A stretch of DNA of 64,000 nt from Allacma fusca (taxonomy: Eukaryota > Arthropoda > Collembola > Symphypleona > Sminthuridae). The translations under genes were made by a program, and so were the position numbers. Where the stretch lies: assembly GCA_947179485.1 (NCBI GenBank), contig OX359249.1, positions 51,037,402 through 51,101,401 of the forward strand, in the 5' to 3' direction. The notes beneath the pieces were generated by a model. It saw nothing but the letters and a program-made list of their open reading frames with translations, ran no database searches and was not told the DNA's origin. Shown here piece after piece: positions 1 through 11,495 of this stretch (the stretch's first letter is position 1; the number at the start of each line of letters is the position of its first letter).

Positions 1-570
1 AACTATCCAGTAACTAGCATATCTTCCGCACTATGTCCACTAAGATTAAAATGATGGAAAACATTTTTATATGTTTAACACAGCCCTCATGTGTTCCACA
101 AACTTATCTCCAAGATGTCGTTTCGTTTGTCCTACATATATTACATCAGGGCATTTGTTGCATTTAATAACATGTGTCAAGCACTTTGATTCACGTGTAA
201 ATTCTTCCTTGAGAGTTATTATCCTCTTCACGTTTGTAACCGTAGATAGTTTCAAGGTATGCTTAAAGGTGACACATTTACGTACACACGTTTACCTCTT
301 GCGTGGAAATATACCTGGTGTTTTTGGCATTTGGTAATTGATGTGCGGACAAGTAATTGCTTTACGTTTGGAGCTCGATGAAAATATTTCAGGTGGCAGA
401 GGAATGATTTGAGAATCGATGGAATTGGGGATAATTGATTTATATAGCATAATGGTATAAGTTAACACACGTGTAAGTGGGGAATAGTTAAGTACTAAAT
501 GAATATCGTGATAGTTATCGCCCCGGTTAGCTCCAAACTCAAGCAAGTTATGCCCAGTGGACATGTGCAC
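1..570 (-). mobile_element. Penelope-like element, C-terminal GIY-YIG endonuclease remnant
   Basis: Read on the minus strand, 255-67 encodes a GIY-YIG (URI) endonuclease core: a paired-cysteine segment (KCNKCPDVIYVGQTKR), then LGDKF and EHM. After a frameshift near 66, the reading continues off the left edge as HFNLSGHSAEDM, the histidine/SGH segment that follows the core in Penelope-like retroelements. Upstream on the same strand, 570-292 is open and includes a TCPHIN segment resembling the cysteine-rich linker before the nuclease; another frameshift separates it from the core. In this family the nuclease nicks target DNA to prime reverse transcription. No RT domain is seen to the right, so this is a decayed 3' piece running out of the window. 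The family call is firm; the clade is not determined. Confidence 0.78.
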
Positions 571-1075
571 AATGGGTTACAGCTGTTGAAAACATGCAAG
601 AAAGGATGTTCCAAAATGGCAATTGATAAAATGAGTTAAAATAATGTATTTCAAATATTAATTTTTAGCTGAGAATTGAACGAGCGATTTTTCGGGTCTG
701 GTTACAAATGTACAATAGCCAACTAATTGCAGCATTGGTTACTGTTAACTCTACAATGGTCAATTCCCAACCTTAATGTCGTTAATATACGCATTTAGCT
801 GATTATATTGTTGGCAGAAGAAGTAGCAGAGTACTGAGAAACGGAAAATCGTTTCACAAAAAATTTCAACCTTTTGAAGGTGATGCGTGAAACTTGTAAT
901 TCTCCATGTTAAATGTCATTTAAAATTTCCAGTTTTGAATTTCGGGACTAATTGACTTCGTGTCAAATTTGTTTTAAACTGGGAAGGATTTTTCAGGTGG
1001 CAGGTGTGACTTAAAGTAGTACTCAGGGTATGAGCAAAGTAGTTTTGGTGGAATTTCCAAAATCTGGAGGGGGCA
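571..1075. other. AT-rich spacer, no gene seen
   Basis: No convincing coding signal. About 25-30 bases near 668-697 (AACGAGCGATTTTTCGGG) recur in the same orientation near 3083-3110 (AACGAGCGTTTTTTCGGG), so the two sites bracket the 25-base array and the palindrome cluster. Confidence 0.5.
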
Positions 1076-1490
1076 CAAATTACCCGACAAATTTCTGTCA
1101 CAAACTACCCAACAAATTTCTGTCACAAATTTCTGTCACCAATTACCCGACAAATTTTTGTCACAAATTACCCAACAAATTTCTGTCCCCAATTACCCGA
1201 AAAATTTCTGTCACAAATTACCCGACAAATTTCTGTCACAAACTACCCAACAAATTTCTGTCACAAATTTCTGTCACCAATTACCCGACAAATTTTCGTC
1301 ACAAATTACCCGACAAATTTTCGTCACAAATTACCCGACAAATTTTTGTCACCAATTACCCGACAAATTTCTGTCACAAATTACCCGACAAATTTCTGTC
1401 ACAAATTACCCGACAAATTTCTGTCACAAATTACCCGACAAATTTCTGTCACAAATTACCCGACAAATTTCTGTCACAAATTACCCGACA
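1076..1490. repeat. 25-base tandem repeat array (about 16 units)
   Basis: The unit is ACCCGACAAATTTCTGTCAC plus AAATT. Exact 25-base spacing is visible at 1381, 1406 and 1431. Some units are shortened (1120-1140, 1260-1275) or carry TTTTCGTC instead of TTTCTGTC. Because 25 is not a multiple of 3 and the unit has no in-frame stop, all three forward frames stay open, giving a spurious 271-codon ORF (1030-1845) with a 25-residue period. This is satellite-like, not a gene. Confidence 0.95.
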
Positions 1491-2762
1491 CGTGTTGGGT
1501 AAAATACAACTTACCCGTCAAGTGTCGGGCAAAGATACCCGACAGAATGTACAAAAAAACCGACAACCCAACAACAATCGGGGAAAATTACCCGACAGAC
1601 TGTCGGGCACATGCCAAATTACCCGACCGAATATTTTTGTACTTCCTACCCGACAATCCGACATACCCATCAATTTACCTCCCCCCGACAATTATCGGGC
1701 AAAATTACCCGACATCATTCCTGACACGCTACATTACTTTTGGAGAGTTAAGCTTTGTGAACGCGACAAAATTTGCTTAACAAGGCTGATAAGTCGTGTT
1801 TATTTTGTCTGTAGGATTTTCGCAACTGAAACTTCCGATGATTAATTAATTTCCGGCATTAATAAATTGAAACTTGGAACAACCAAATGAATTTATTTAT
1901 TTTCCCCCGTGTACTTGCTTAGATACCTACGTCAGCATGAAATAATAAAAGAGTTTATAAAGCTTATTTGAGGTAGATTTTACTCACCAATTAATGAAAA
2001 GGACTCATGAACCGAAACATGCCAACTGGCTGAAAATATTTATAAAAGATTATAAGATTGAGAGCTTACTCTTGTGCAGTTCAGTACTACCCAACACTGG
2101 TCTAGTGTATAAATGCTCAAATAAAGAGCTACGCTACAACGACAATCGAGTATTATTTACGAAATAAAAGAATGTATTTTTATTCCCTTCAAAGAACAAA
2201 CAGAATCAAGAACAGGGCAAACTGACCGATACAGATAACAGTGTTACTTCAAAAAAAAGGGTTAGGAGTGCTGACTCATAGCAGTACCAGCACAAGGTAC
2301 TTGAAAGGTGTTTAAAATTAAGGCAACACAGGTTGAGTTGGTAGGAATCTTACCAACTCGTTAAATATCCACATATACATACTTGGCTCTGGAGCCCAAA
2401 AATACCAATATTCTAATTTGGTATCAAAATGAGTAAGTGAGGGAGATTTATCAAATGAATTAGCATGTAAAGTGTGTTTTACGGGAACACAGGCCATGCT
2501 AATTTACAAACTATTATGTGTGTACGGACACACGCACTATAATCCCTTGACACCTATCAGAGCAAGAACTTGAAAGGGAATGATGTGGCACAAGAATACA
2601 ACAAATGGTCATCAGGAATTGTCACATCTGATTTCGGTATGGTGGATATTTTATATAAAATGGGTTTGTTGGTGTTGTGGAAGCTATAGGTGTAGGCGTC
2701 GGGTAATTTGTGCAAGAGATTTGCCGGGTAGTTTGCAGGTTTACCCGACCGCTGTCGGGTAA
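1076..2762. mobile_element. Possible non-autonomous element bounded by inverted TTACCCGAC / GTCGGGTAA copies
   Basis: The left side is the 25-base array. The right side carries the same motif inverted: GTCGGGTAATTTGTG near 2698-2712 is the reverse complement of part of the array unit, and GTCGGGTAA ends at 2762. Between 1486 and 1720 lie several short palindromes such as CCCGACAGACTGTCGGG, and the right end holds TTACCCGACCGCTGTCGGGTAA split by a 4-base centre. No target duplication was identified, so the bounds are a guess. The interior (1850-2690) shows no gene. Confidence 0.35.
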
Positions 2763-3526
2763 CTTTTTCTTCCAGTAAAATCTACATATAGGCTGGTTTT
2801 TTCGTAACCTGAATTTTAAAAAAAATGAAGATCCTAAACACTACGAATTCGTCGGTCGTTATGAAAAAATAAAATATTTTACCCGAAAAATAATTTTTCC
2901 ATCGCAGTGTTTGTTGTAAAGGCAGAATAATTAACTTTTTTAAAAAATGTTGTCAATAATTTTAATTTAATCAGCGTTAAGATTACAAACGGAAGTGAAA
3001 CCTACGCAAAAATGCATGGTTATTCTGAATTATAATTATTTCTGACATTTCATTACAATCATTTCGAACAATCATTTTTATCTGAAAAACGAACGAGCGT
3101 TTTTTCGGGACTCGTGATAAGTACGCAGTGTCTCAACCATGAGGTGGTACATTGTACCCCGTTCTCAGACCTTGGAGGGACGCAGGCGTAGACTTGTACT
3201 AGAGCTTCTACTGGGTCAGAAATTTCGTCCCGTCCCGATTACCCGCAACCCCTAATTCGTAACGCCCTCACAGTGACCCCATCGCCCAACTTTCGCCCTA
3301 CTCTACGCCTAAAGGGTAGTGTCCTTCAACCTTTTAACCTCTGAATAAAGCCCATCGTCTAATGAGCAGCGTCCATCCATTATTCCTATCCTAACTTTAT
3401 TCAAGTGAGTATGGTTATTTCCATGTAAATTTAATTGATTGCAGCAGGCCAAGGTCAAGGAAAAAAGTTATATATGATTAACACTGCAAAAATGAAATGT
3501 TAGGTGTCATTGCATCAACATTTTTT
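2763..3526. other. Spacer, no gene seen
   Basis: AT-rich to 3110, then a short C-rich segment (3225-3320). Nothing coding is recognised. It contains the second copy of the AACGAGCG motif near 3083-3110. Confidence 0.5.
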
Positions 3527-4228
3527 AGGGGCGAAGCGAAGCTAAAAGTCCCTATTACGATTGTTGGGGTGTCTGCTTGTCTGATATCACGATAACAGCC
3601 AAACAAATGGCACCAGGTAACTAAAAATTTTGGTAGGAGTAGAATAGATACATAATACACAGCCTATTGTTTTTGATGAAGATCGGGTCATCCGTTTGAC
3701 CTCAGGAAAATTAAATGACGCCACGTACAAACACAAGCAAACACATACAACAAGCAGAAACTGGGTTGTTAATCTTAGTCCGTCATCTATAGTCCAATCT
3801 ATAGTTTATGTTAATTGTCATTTCCATGAACCAGTAGATGTCACATGAGCTCACAAATGCAAGTTTTAAATTTGATTTTAAAGCGTTTTTAAAAGCGTAT
3901 ACATATTTATATGCTGAATGACACAATAAGTATGAATTTAATTCCTTGTTAGGTCAATATAATACTAACAGTGCAAAGAGATATATTAAACAAGTAATAT
4001 TTATTATATTATAAAAAGATATATTCATACGTCCGTAGATGAGTTTTCGTTTGTTTTTATCAGATATGTATAAAACTTTTAATGCGGGTTATTTAACGTC
4101 CACTTGTATGCATGTATATATATATATATATATATATACGTTTTAAGGAATTACCCTTACTCGCTTCTGCTGTTACAACACATTGTGGCGCTTCACCACT
4201 TAATGACTTAACACGTAGTGCTGATCAA
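3527..4228 (+). mobile_element. Miniature element, family 'GCGAAGCG', copy A
   Basis: It starts with AGGGGCGAAGCGAAGCTAAA and AGTCCCTATT, and ends with TGGCGCTTCACCACTTAATG, then AGTGCTGATCA. The start and end are short inverted matches of each other (GGGGCGAAGCG versus CGCTTCGCCCC in copy B). The interior shares with copies B, C and D the block 3630-3730, with GGGTCATCCGTTTGACCTCA at its centre. No ORF. An (AT)n run lies at 4114-4138. Confidence 0.65.
4114..4138. repeat. (AT)n microsatellite
   Basis: Uninterrupted TA dinucleotides inside miniature-element copy A. Confidence 0.95.
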
Positions 4229-4230
4229 AG

Positions 4231-4765
4231 ATGATGTTTAATGACGAAGCGAAGCTGAAAGTCCCTATTGAGATTTTCCAGGGGTGCCTGCTTGCCAATC
4301 CGGAGTCATGGGTACCAGGCAATCCACATTTTTTGTAGGAGTAAAATAGATAAAAAGTACGAACCTTATTGTTTTTGAAGAAGATGATCATCGGTTTGAC
4401 CTCACAAAATTAAATAATGTCAAGTATAAACACATGCAAATGAATATGTACAGAAAGTTGGAAGTAAAGCTTGCGATATCTGTAGTCGGATTTGTCGTTT
4501 ACGTTAAGTTTTCTTTTCCATGAACCGGCAGATGCCGTGTGACTCATGCATGCATGATTCAAGAGTATACATGCTGACGTTTTAATAAGCTCGTTCAAAC
4601 GTTTTAAGCGCTCCGGTATGTATAAACCTTTTAATGTGCTCTCGTTAACGCTCCCTTGTATGTTTGTTGTATTACTGTTAATATGTCGTGCTGTTACATC
4701 ACATTTTGGCGCTTCGCCCCTTAGTGACTTAGCACGAAGTGCTGATCACAGATGATTTGTGTTGT
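4231..4765 (+). mobile_element. Miniature element, family 'GCGAAGCG', copy B
   Basis: Directly follows copy A in the same orientation. It starts GACGAAGCGAAGCTGAAAGT and ends TGGCGCTTCGCCCCTTAGTG, then TTAGCACGAAGTGCTGATCA; the AGCAC/GTGCT pair can form a small hairpin. The interior block 4330-4440 aligns with 3630-3730 of copy A. Non-coding. The tandem arrangement may reflect a shared end or insertion beside an existing copy. Confidence 0.65.
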
Positions 4766-5776
4766 CCAGTTCCTTATAATGTGTGAAGTGTACATAAAGT
4801 GCACGTATCTGTGATTTTTCCCAACGAATTTTCAAAAGTTAGAATTTCATATTTTTGCGAATCAGCAAAAACATGCATCTTTGTGAAAAAGCTTTGTCTG
4901 ATTGGGAAAGGAAAAACGTACGTGGGGTGTCGGAGGCAATACACCCATTTTACAATTGTAAAGATTTTATATTTTTGTAACAGTTTTATTGTTCATTCTC
5001 TATAATAATCACATTGAGAAAGCAATATAGGTCGTGCGGGAGAACAGCGGAGCATAGCTATAAGAACACTTCACTTCGTGATAACTAGTTCTGATCAAAG
5101 CTGGATGATTACAGTATGGAAGGAAAGGAAAAAAGAAGCTCCTGTATGAGAGACAAGGTTTTATGAATGTGTATTGTGCAAGGTTCGCATTTAGATGCTG
5201 AATCAGAGTGAGAGAGAGAGAGAGAGTGAGGGAGAAACTTGCTGATATTATTTGTGAATGGTAATAGCACCGAATACTGCAGCCAGTTGAAATAATAATA
5301 ATAAAGAAAAGGCATACATAGAAGCATTTTTTCTACTTTATTGCTTAAATCTGTTAAAGTATTTCCGACATTAAACAAGTAGATATGCATGTTCTAGTAT
5401 AAAGATAGGACTTGAACTTGGTTTTCAGCACATGAATAATATTAAGAGCAGTTTTGTATCCCACACATTCAAAATTACTGTTATATGCAACTCATACTTG
5501 ACTATAGGCCAGGACTCACTCCTTCCCTAGCAACGTGAGTAGTACGAGGGTGTAATAGACAACCGTTGAAAACGTTACTGAACGGAGCTGAATGTACCAT
5601 TTATTATGACTAGAAATATTTCTCCGCTCACGTATCTACTACTACGACAGGATATATCGCGTGGAGTTCAGTAACGTTTTCAACGGCGAGTATTGGCAAA
5701 TCGAGCATTTCCGACCTTTACCGAATAAGCTGGGAAATTTTCGGCAAAATAAATAGATAGAGATGAAGAGAAGACC

Positions 5777-5812
<36 letters not shown>

Positions 5813-7344
5813 AAGCTGAAGAGCAGGAATCCAGAAGTTTCCGCACATAATGCTTACGCGTAGTAAATACGGGGCTTTTATATATAAAAACTTGAGCTAG
5901 CACACAGCCTTTCTCCATCCACCGAAATCAGTCCGAATTTCACTTTTTAGTCTCAGCTCAGTTCGCTTTCCTTCCTTACAACTCTCCTGGCTCTCTGATT
6001 TACTTGACTTGCCCCTTCTCTTCTATCGACGCGGCATTTCACTGGAAATAAATACAACTCATTTCCTACTCTGTACACTGTAATTTTTCCTGAGAAAATT
6101 TACACTAACTTTCTCCACATTATCTCAGCATCGCCAGAAAATTCCACTAAGCTATCACACAGTTTCAAATATTCAAACATGCACTAACGTTAATCCAAAA
6201 CATTCCAATAGTTGAGCACCCCCCAAGTTTTCGTTTTACCAGAACTTCATTTCAAAGCATATTTTATTCAAATTTTGGAAAGCACTCCTTACGAAATTAC
6301 GTTCAAACCTTTTATACTTATTTCAAAAGTTCGAAATAAACGAAATAATAATTGATACTGCGAATGAGAACAAATAAAGAAAGAGTGAAATCTGACGTGC
6401 CTCCATTTTAACCGTGCCGTTTTCTTTACCTCGTGGATGCTTACAAAATGCTTAAATTTCCAAGTTTTAAGTAACTTCTGCTTTGAGTGAGTAAATCTAT
6501 TTCCTCCTTAGTTTATATCTTGAAAAGCGGGAAAGCATTACTGAATTATTGACTCCGTAAATAAAGAACTAAGTCATTGGAAGGAGAAAGTCATCTATTT
6601 GAAGGTGGAGGGAATCGAAGATTATTGGAAGGAACGTCTGGTTCCGACAAAGGAGCCTCCAGTTAATTAAGCGTGAGTGTACAAGGTTCTATCATCATTC
6701 AAAAGTGGTTAGCCAGCCAATGGTTCCATTTCAACAAATGTGCAAGAGGCTCGTAGACCATCGGACATCTTCCCTTTATCAGACAATACTTTCACTTGAG
6801 TAAGATCATCTTTCACGTTCCGCTTTATATATCTCTGACAAACAGATCCCTGAACAGAAGATTTCTGAATATAAGATGATTCCTGAAAAGCATTCCTCGA
6901 CAGAAAAGTAAATAAACACCTGTCAAAAGGAATTGAGGAAATAGATGGATATATAACTAATCATCTCTGAATTGTGTGTACATTTTGTGAATGGAGTCCT
7001 CAATAGTGTTGTAACTCTTTATTCTTGACCGAGTTGGTTTGATCCCTCAGACATTGAACCATCTCCAGGTTCAGCGACCCACAAAGGTAAACTTTTTGAA
7101 CGTATTTAGCTCCTTTTTACTCCGCAAGTAAATCCTTTTCCCTATCAAATCAGCCACAACCTTCGACTAGCAGTAGATATAAAAATCGCCCACATACATA
7201 CATATTGTAATCTCCCATACCAATGGAATGTTTGTTCCTGATTATACCTTATTTTTACTTCAATATCGATTAGACCGTTATAAGTTTCTGTACAGTCAGG
7301 GCTCATTTCTATGGATCCCGTAAGCAAATCCCGGTAACAAAGAA
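4766..7344. other. Intergenic stretch, microsatellites only
   Basis: No gene recognised. (AG)n runs lie at about 5211-5227 and 5779-5809; the latter creates a serine/leucine-rich false ORF on the minus strand. A fragment at 5060-5100 ends with TTCTGATCAAAGCTGGATGA, like the 3' end of the GCGAAGCG family. Confidence 0.5.
5779..5809. repeat. (AG)n microsatellite
   Basis: GA dinucleotides with single-base interruptions. Confidence 0.9.
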
Positions 7345-8132
7345 ATCTGTGATCAACTATAAATACTAAGTCACTAAGGGGCGAAGCACCACTACGTGAT
7401 GTGATAGCATGGGCTAAAATATTATACCTTCCCCTATGAATACCCTAAAATGCTTACATATGTACCAGTGAGCGTTTACTACTGATCATTAAAACGTTTA
7501 TTTATACCGGTGCGCATACCGAATAAACTCATCTACGTGTACACATGTACATATTTTTGAGCTGTTTGTACCCCCTTTCCTAAGTTTAATCAGTTGGAAG
7601 TCTTGGCGATATAATCAAATGTACGCACTCCGGAGGAGTTTGGCCATAGAATAGAACTATTTCCTACCTCGTTATCTACATTTTTTGTCAGCAATGTTGC
7701 TAGCTGTACAGCGCCAGTTATATTGATATAAGGATTAATTACTTAAATTTCCGGCGTACAATCGTAATCAGTATGCATACACTAAATTTTGTAAAACACA
7801 AATTCAAATTACGGATGTGTGAGTTCTTGCGAGATCTGCCGGTTAACAGTAATTAAAGACAGTTCAACAAATCCTTTTTTGTTTGTAACAAGCTTTTAGA
7901 CATATGAATTAGCATGTGTGTATCGGTGACCTAAATTTTCTAAGGTCACATGGATGACCCGATCTTCTTCAAAAACAATAAGTTTATTACTTTGCATCTA
8001 ATCTTTCACTACAAAAAAAAAGAGATGCCGGGTGCCATTTGTTCGGCAGTTATCGTCTAGACAGACAAACATACGAGCACACACCACGACATTCGCACTA
8101 GGGACTTTCAGCTTCGCGTCTCCCTTAAAAAT
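7345..8132 (-). mobile_element. Miniature element, family 'GCGAAGCG', copy C (inverted)
   Basis: This is the reverse complement of copies A and B. The left edge reads CTAAGTCACTAAGGGGCGAAGC, which matches the 3' end of copy B inverted; the right edge reads TAGGGACTTTCAGCTTCGCG, the 5' end inverted. The shared interior block is at about 7940-8045 (GGATGACCCGATCTTCTTCA). Non-coding. Confidence 0.65.
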
Positions 8133-9050
8133 GCATCTGGTTCACTGTTGAAGAATCTGTTGAAAAGATACAGGGGAAGAACAAATTTTTATTTTCGTGA
8201 CTTGTGGCGACCAAGCTATAGGGGAAATGTGGGAAGGAAAGTGGAGCAAAGCCGGCACGGGGTCAAAGTGTTTCTACGAGATACAATGGGGTTTTGCCTC
8301 ATCATTTCCCACATAAAATCCCTTTGATTGGGATAACATATGGCTACAAATGTGGGATATTTGAAATACGTCGGACAAGTAATTATGTAATTAATAGTCT
8401 ACTAAGGTCTGAGAATAGTTGTTTCCAGAGTGTTACACAAGAAAACCTAACAATCTTTTGCGCAACAGTTTCGTCATTCCATGATCGAGTGTGATATAAT
8501 ATTACGAGTAATAATAATTTGACAGTTAAATTTATCGCTCTCATGTTTATCCTTTGCAAGTCAGATACAAATTTTAGAAGGATTGCTATCAAAAAAGTGT
8601 CTAAAGATGGAGCTGAAGTTGACAAATCCATTGGTTCGAATCCCGAAACTTGGTCTGAAACCAGGACTTAGAAAGTATGATGTTTTAATATTTACACAAA
8701 TATCTCGAATATTTGGTAAATCTAATTCTATTATAAGTCAAAAAAGGTGAACCATATTTGAAGTATAAGGGAAACATTCTAAAGCGGGATCATATACTGA
8801 CATAATTAAAAACCCACACTCTCTGTATTACACTGAAAAGAAGTTTAAAATTACTCTCTATTTCTCAAAATAAATACTCTACAGACAGCTCTTTTATTCC
8901 AGCTTTCTTACTCCAATATAATAATTATTGTAAATACTCTTTATGTCATTTCCAAAATGTTAATAACGGTTTAACAAATTTTTACTAAATACGTCGTTCA
9001 TATCAACTATCATGCTTACATGAGCACACTTTTACACTTCAGGCTCCCTT
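8133..9050. other. Spacer, no gene seen
   Basis: Overlapping short ORFs on both strands at 8294-8631 show no family features. Confidence 0.45.
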
Positions 9051-9925
9051 GATATGATATGATATGATATGAGTTTATTGGTCATTAAAAAACATACGCA
9101 CAACTAGCACCTTTACAAATGATATGATCATTAGGTAGCTAGCATGAAGATAGCAATGACACTATTTTAGATTTAAATACTAATGAAATTATTACAAACA
9201 ACACTTGATTCAAGCCGCATAATTAAAAAATTCCTTTTCAATTAAATCTAATTTGTTTAGTTCCCTAGTTATATAAGGAACAGTGAACACTTAATTCAAA
9301 CCGCATAATTAAAAATTCCTTTTCAATTAAATCTAATTTGTTTAGTTCCCTAGTTATATAAAGAACAGTGGAGTCGAAGTACCTTACATTCTTGCAAATT
9401 TTTTCAAGTAGCAGACAGTTTTTCCTGGTTCGTTTAATTTGGATCACATTTGGCCTGAGGATATATCTAAATCTAGGGGATTTGAATAGCGATTTCCCAA
9501 ATTTTAAACACTGATTTTTCATTCGGGTTAAAATTGGTTCAAGTTTTAACGCTTGAATGGTGTGTTTATAATTATACCTATTTACATGTTTCCCAGTAAT
9601 AATACTAAGGCAACGCTTCTCAAAACGAGTTATTCTATTTTTGTCCTTATTTTTCAGACCAGAGAACCACACCGGAGAGCCATATTCAACAATGACTCTT
9701 ATATAGGCCTTATACACGATTATTAGTTCTCTCTGGTTGAAGTTGAACTGCGTTAACATTCTTAACATAAACAGTCGTTTATTTGCTTTTTGAAGAGATA
9801 GATCAATATGGATATTCCATTTGACATTATTGGATATGAAAACTCCTAGTAGTTTACTGTTGTCACATTTTGGAATAATTTCCCCATTGATAGTTAAATC
9901 TAGGTTGGAGAACCTTGTGTAACTA
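9051..9925 (-). mobile_element. CR1/jockey-like LINE 3' end (RT C-terminal part, 3' UTR and tail)
   Basis: On the minus strand, 9925-9265 is open without a start codon and reads as the C-terminal part of a non-LTR reverse transcriptase: KLLGVFISNN then KWNIHIDLSLQKANKRLFML (RT thumb onset), then VYKAYIRVIVEYGSPVW, the typical Y...EY.SPVW motif, and a basic IxRFEKRC segment. The stop is at 9265. The 3' UTR follows, and the element ends at 9072-9051 in AATAAACTC followed by about four ATATC repeats, the microsatellite-like 3' terminus used by CR1/L2-type LINEs. The 5' part, including the catalytic YADD, is missing, as expected from incomplete reverse transcription. Confidence 0.85.
9203..9370. 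repeat. Tandem duplication of about 83 bases at the LINE ORF end
   Basis: The segment from TTCAAGCCGCATAATTAAAA to TTATATAAGGAACAGTGAAC is repeated at once (second copy from about 9290) with few differences. It duplicates the last codons of the LINE ORF into its 3' UTR. Confidence 0.85.
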
Positions 9926-11083
9926 AGTAAAAAGTATTGAAAATGAACGAACGAATTTGAGAATCTCTGTTGACAGAGATTTTGCTCTCTTCCTGGCTCT
10001 AAGGATTTCCGAGCCAGTTCTCTTACAAATGAATGTATTCTTCATATTATTTTTCTGTTATGCGATAAAAACCTCTATCAAAACAGGAAGGAGAGAGAGA
10101 GTTTGAATAAACTTTGGCAATTTATAAGTTTTGTCTCCGTAATTAGCCCTTTGTTTTGGGTCATTAGAGGAGAAGTCTTAGATGCATAAGAAAAGACACC
10201 ATAAGTATACTTTTTTCTCGACATTGGGAAGCGAGAAACACTTCAGGCCAGGAAAACCATGAAAAGTCCTGAAAGAATTTGTATTTCCTATTTTTAGAAA
10301 AATCCTATCACAATTTTTATGAAAACTTCTAACTTTTGCTGCAAGCGCATTGCTCATGTTCTATTCAAAAGAATATAAACTCAAGGACAATGGTTTTTGC
10401 GGGGTCATTTCCCAAAGCCAAGAATTCAAAAGGAAAATAATAAAATTCAGATACAGCCGAAACTTACAGTTTGTTGTGGGCTTTAAATTATTAAAGTCTG
10501 TTTCTATTACGGCTCTTCGTCTAGCGTTAAACGTAACTTCCCCTATCTTGACATACTGCGGTAATTGATACCCGTATAAAGACAGCTTGCAGTTTACAGT
10601 CGTAAGGATGTTTGGGTATGGTTTCACCGTGCCAACTTTTCTGCGAATAAGCAATGCAATTTTTCCCAACGACGAGTAGAACATAGTTCACTGAATTTAG
10701 ATAATTATAAATACGGGATATTTTGCGTAAATGTTTCAATCACTGGTACACATCAATTACAATTACAGTCTCTTGAGATAGGAGCTGTAGAATTACTTAA
10801 CTGGAGCCCGTTTTGCTCCAGGTGTTTGGACTTGGACCTTATTCTAATCCATTCTTGTGCAGTGAGTATAGTGTAAATCCCTTTTCTTGTATATTTTGAT
10901 AGTAGTCCCGTTGGTTTTAGTTTTCTGATTTTGTTTCTCTTTTAGTGTCTGTTCTATCGCTCTATATTGATGAGGTCTGCTCCAACAAACACTCCTCTGG
11001 CCCTCTTTACTTTTATAAGTTTTAGAACTTTTTGCGCGCAGCATGTTGGTAAGTTTCAACATTATAGTAACATATTTGTCCTC
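9926..11083. other. Spacer, no gene seen
   Basis: Short overlapping ORFs on both strands at 10350-10739 have no recognisable domain. Nothing else stands out. Confidence 0.45.
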
Positions 11084-11495
11084 CAGCGCAGCGATTTTTA
11101 GGGCGGCGTCAGCCCCCTTATAAGATGGTGTTATCCGTGAGTCTGTTTGTCCCGCAGTCTTCCTCCGAAACTACTCGGCCGATTTTGTTTAAAATTTTTG
11201 TGAGCACTCTGCAGGTCATTTTCTCTTTTTATTTCGTTATTGGTTGAAATCGGTAGGCGTTTGCTTACGTGAAAAAATAAAAACGAATAAAATCTGTTTT
11301 CTCCCGAACTGTTCCACCGATTTCAATGATTTTTTTTACGGATACCAGTCAGTACTAATAACTTTATTTTTTTTCAAGGTTATTCATTTTTTTTGTAAAT
11401 GAACTCAACATCAAACCATAAAGGAGGTAAAGAGAGATGGCTGTAGCTGACAGCTTTAAATAATCGCGGAGCGATGATTTTTATACCTAATGTAT
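11084..11495. repeat. Probable dispersed non-autonomous element
   Basis: Starts GCGCAGCGATTTTTAGGGCG and ends near AATCGCGGAGCGATGATTTT. The interior reads CTGTTTGTCCCGCAGTCTTC, then ACTACTCGGCCGATTTTGTT, wording I associate with high-copy arthropod MITE-like repeats. Non-coding. Only one clear copy is in this window, so repetitiveness is inferred. Confidence 0.4.

Noticed and set aside
1030-1845. 271-codon ORF with 25-residue repeats
   Set aside because: It is explained by a 25-base satellite lacking stops in all frames; a second and third frame are open over the same bases.
5642-5918. Leucine/serine-rich ORFs resembling membrane peptides
   Set aside because: Produced by the (AG)n microsatellite read on the minus strand.
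8632-8643. GGTTCGAATCC, a perfect tRNA B-box-like string
   Set aside because: No A box at the proper distance upstream and no acceptor-stem pairing around it; neither a tRNA nor a clear tRNA-derived SINE.
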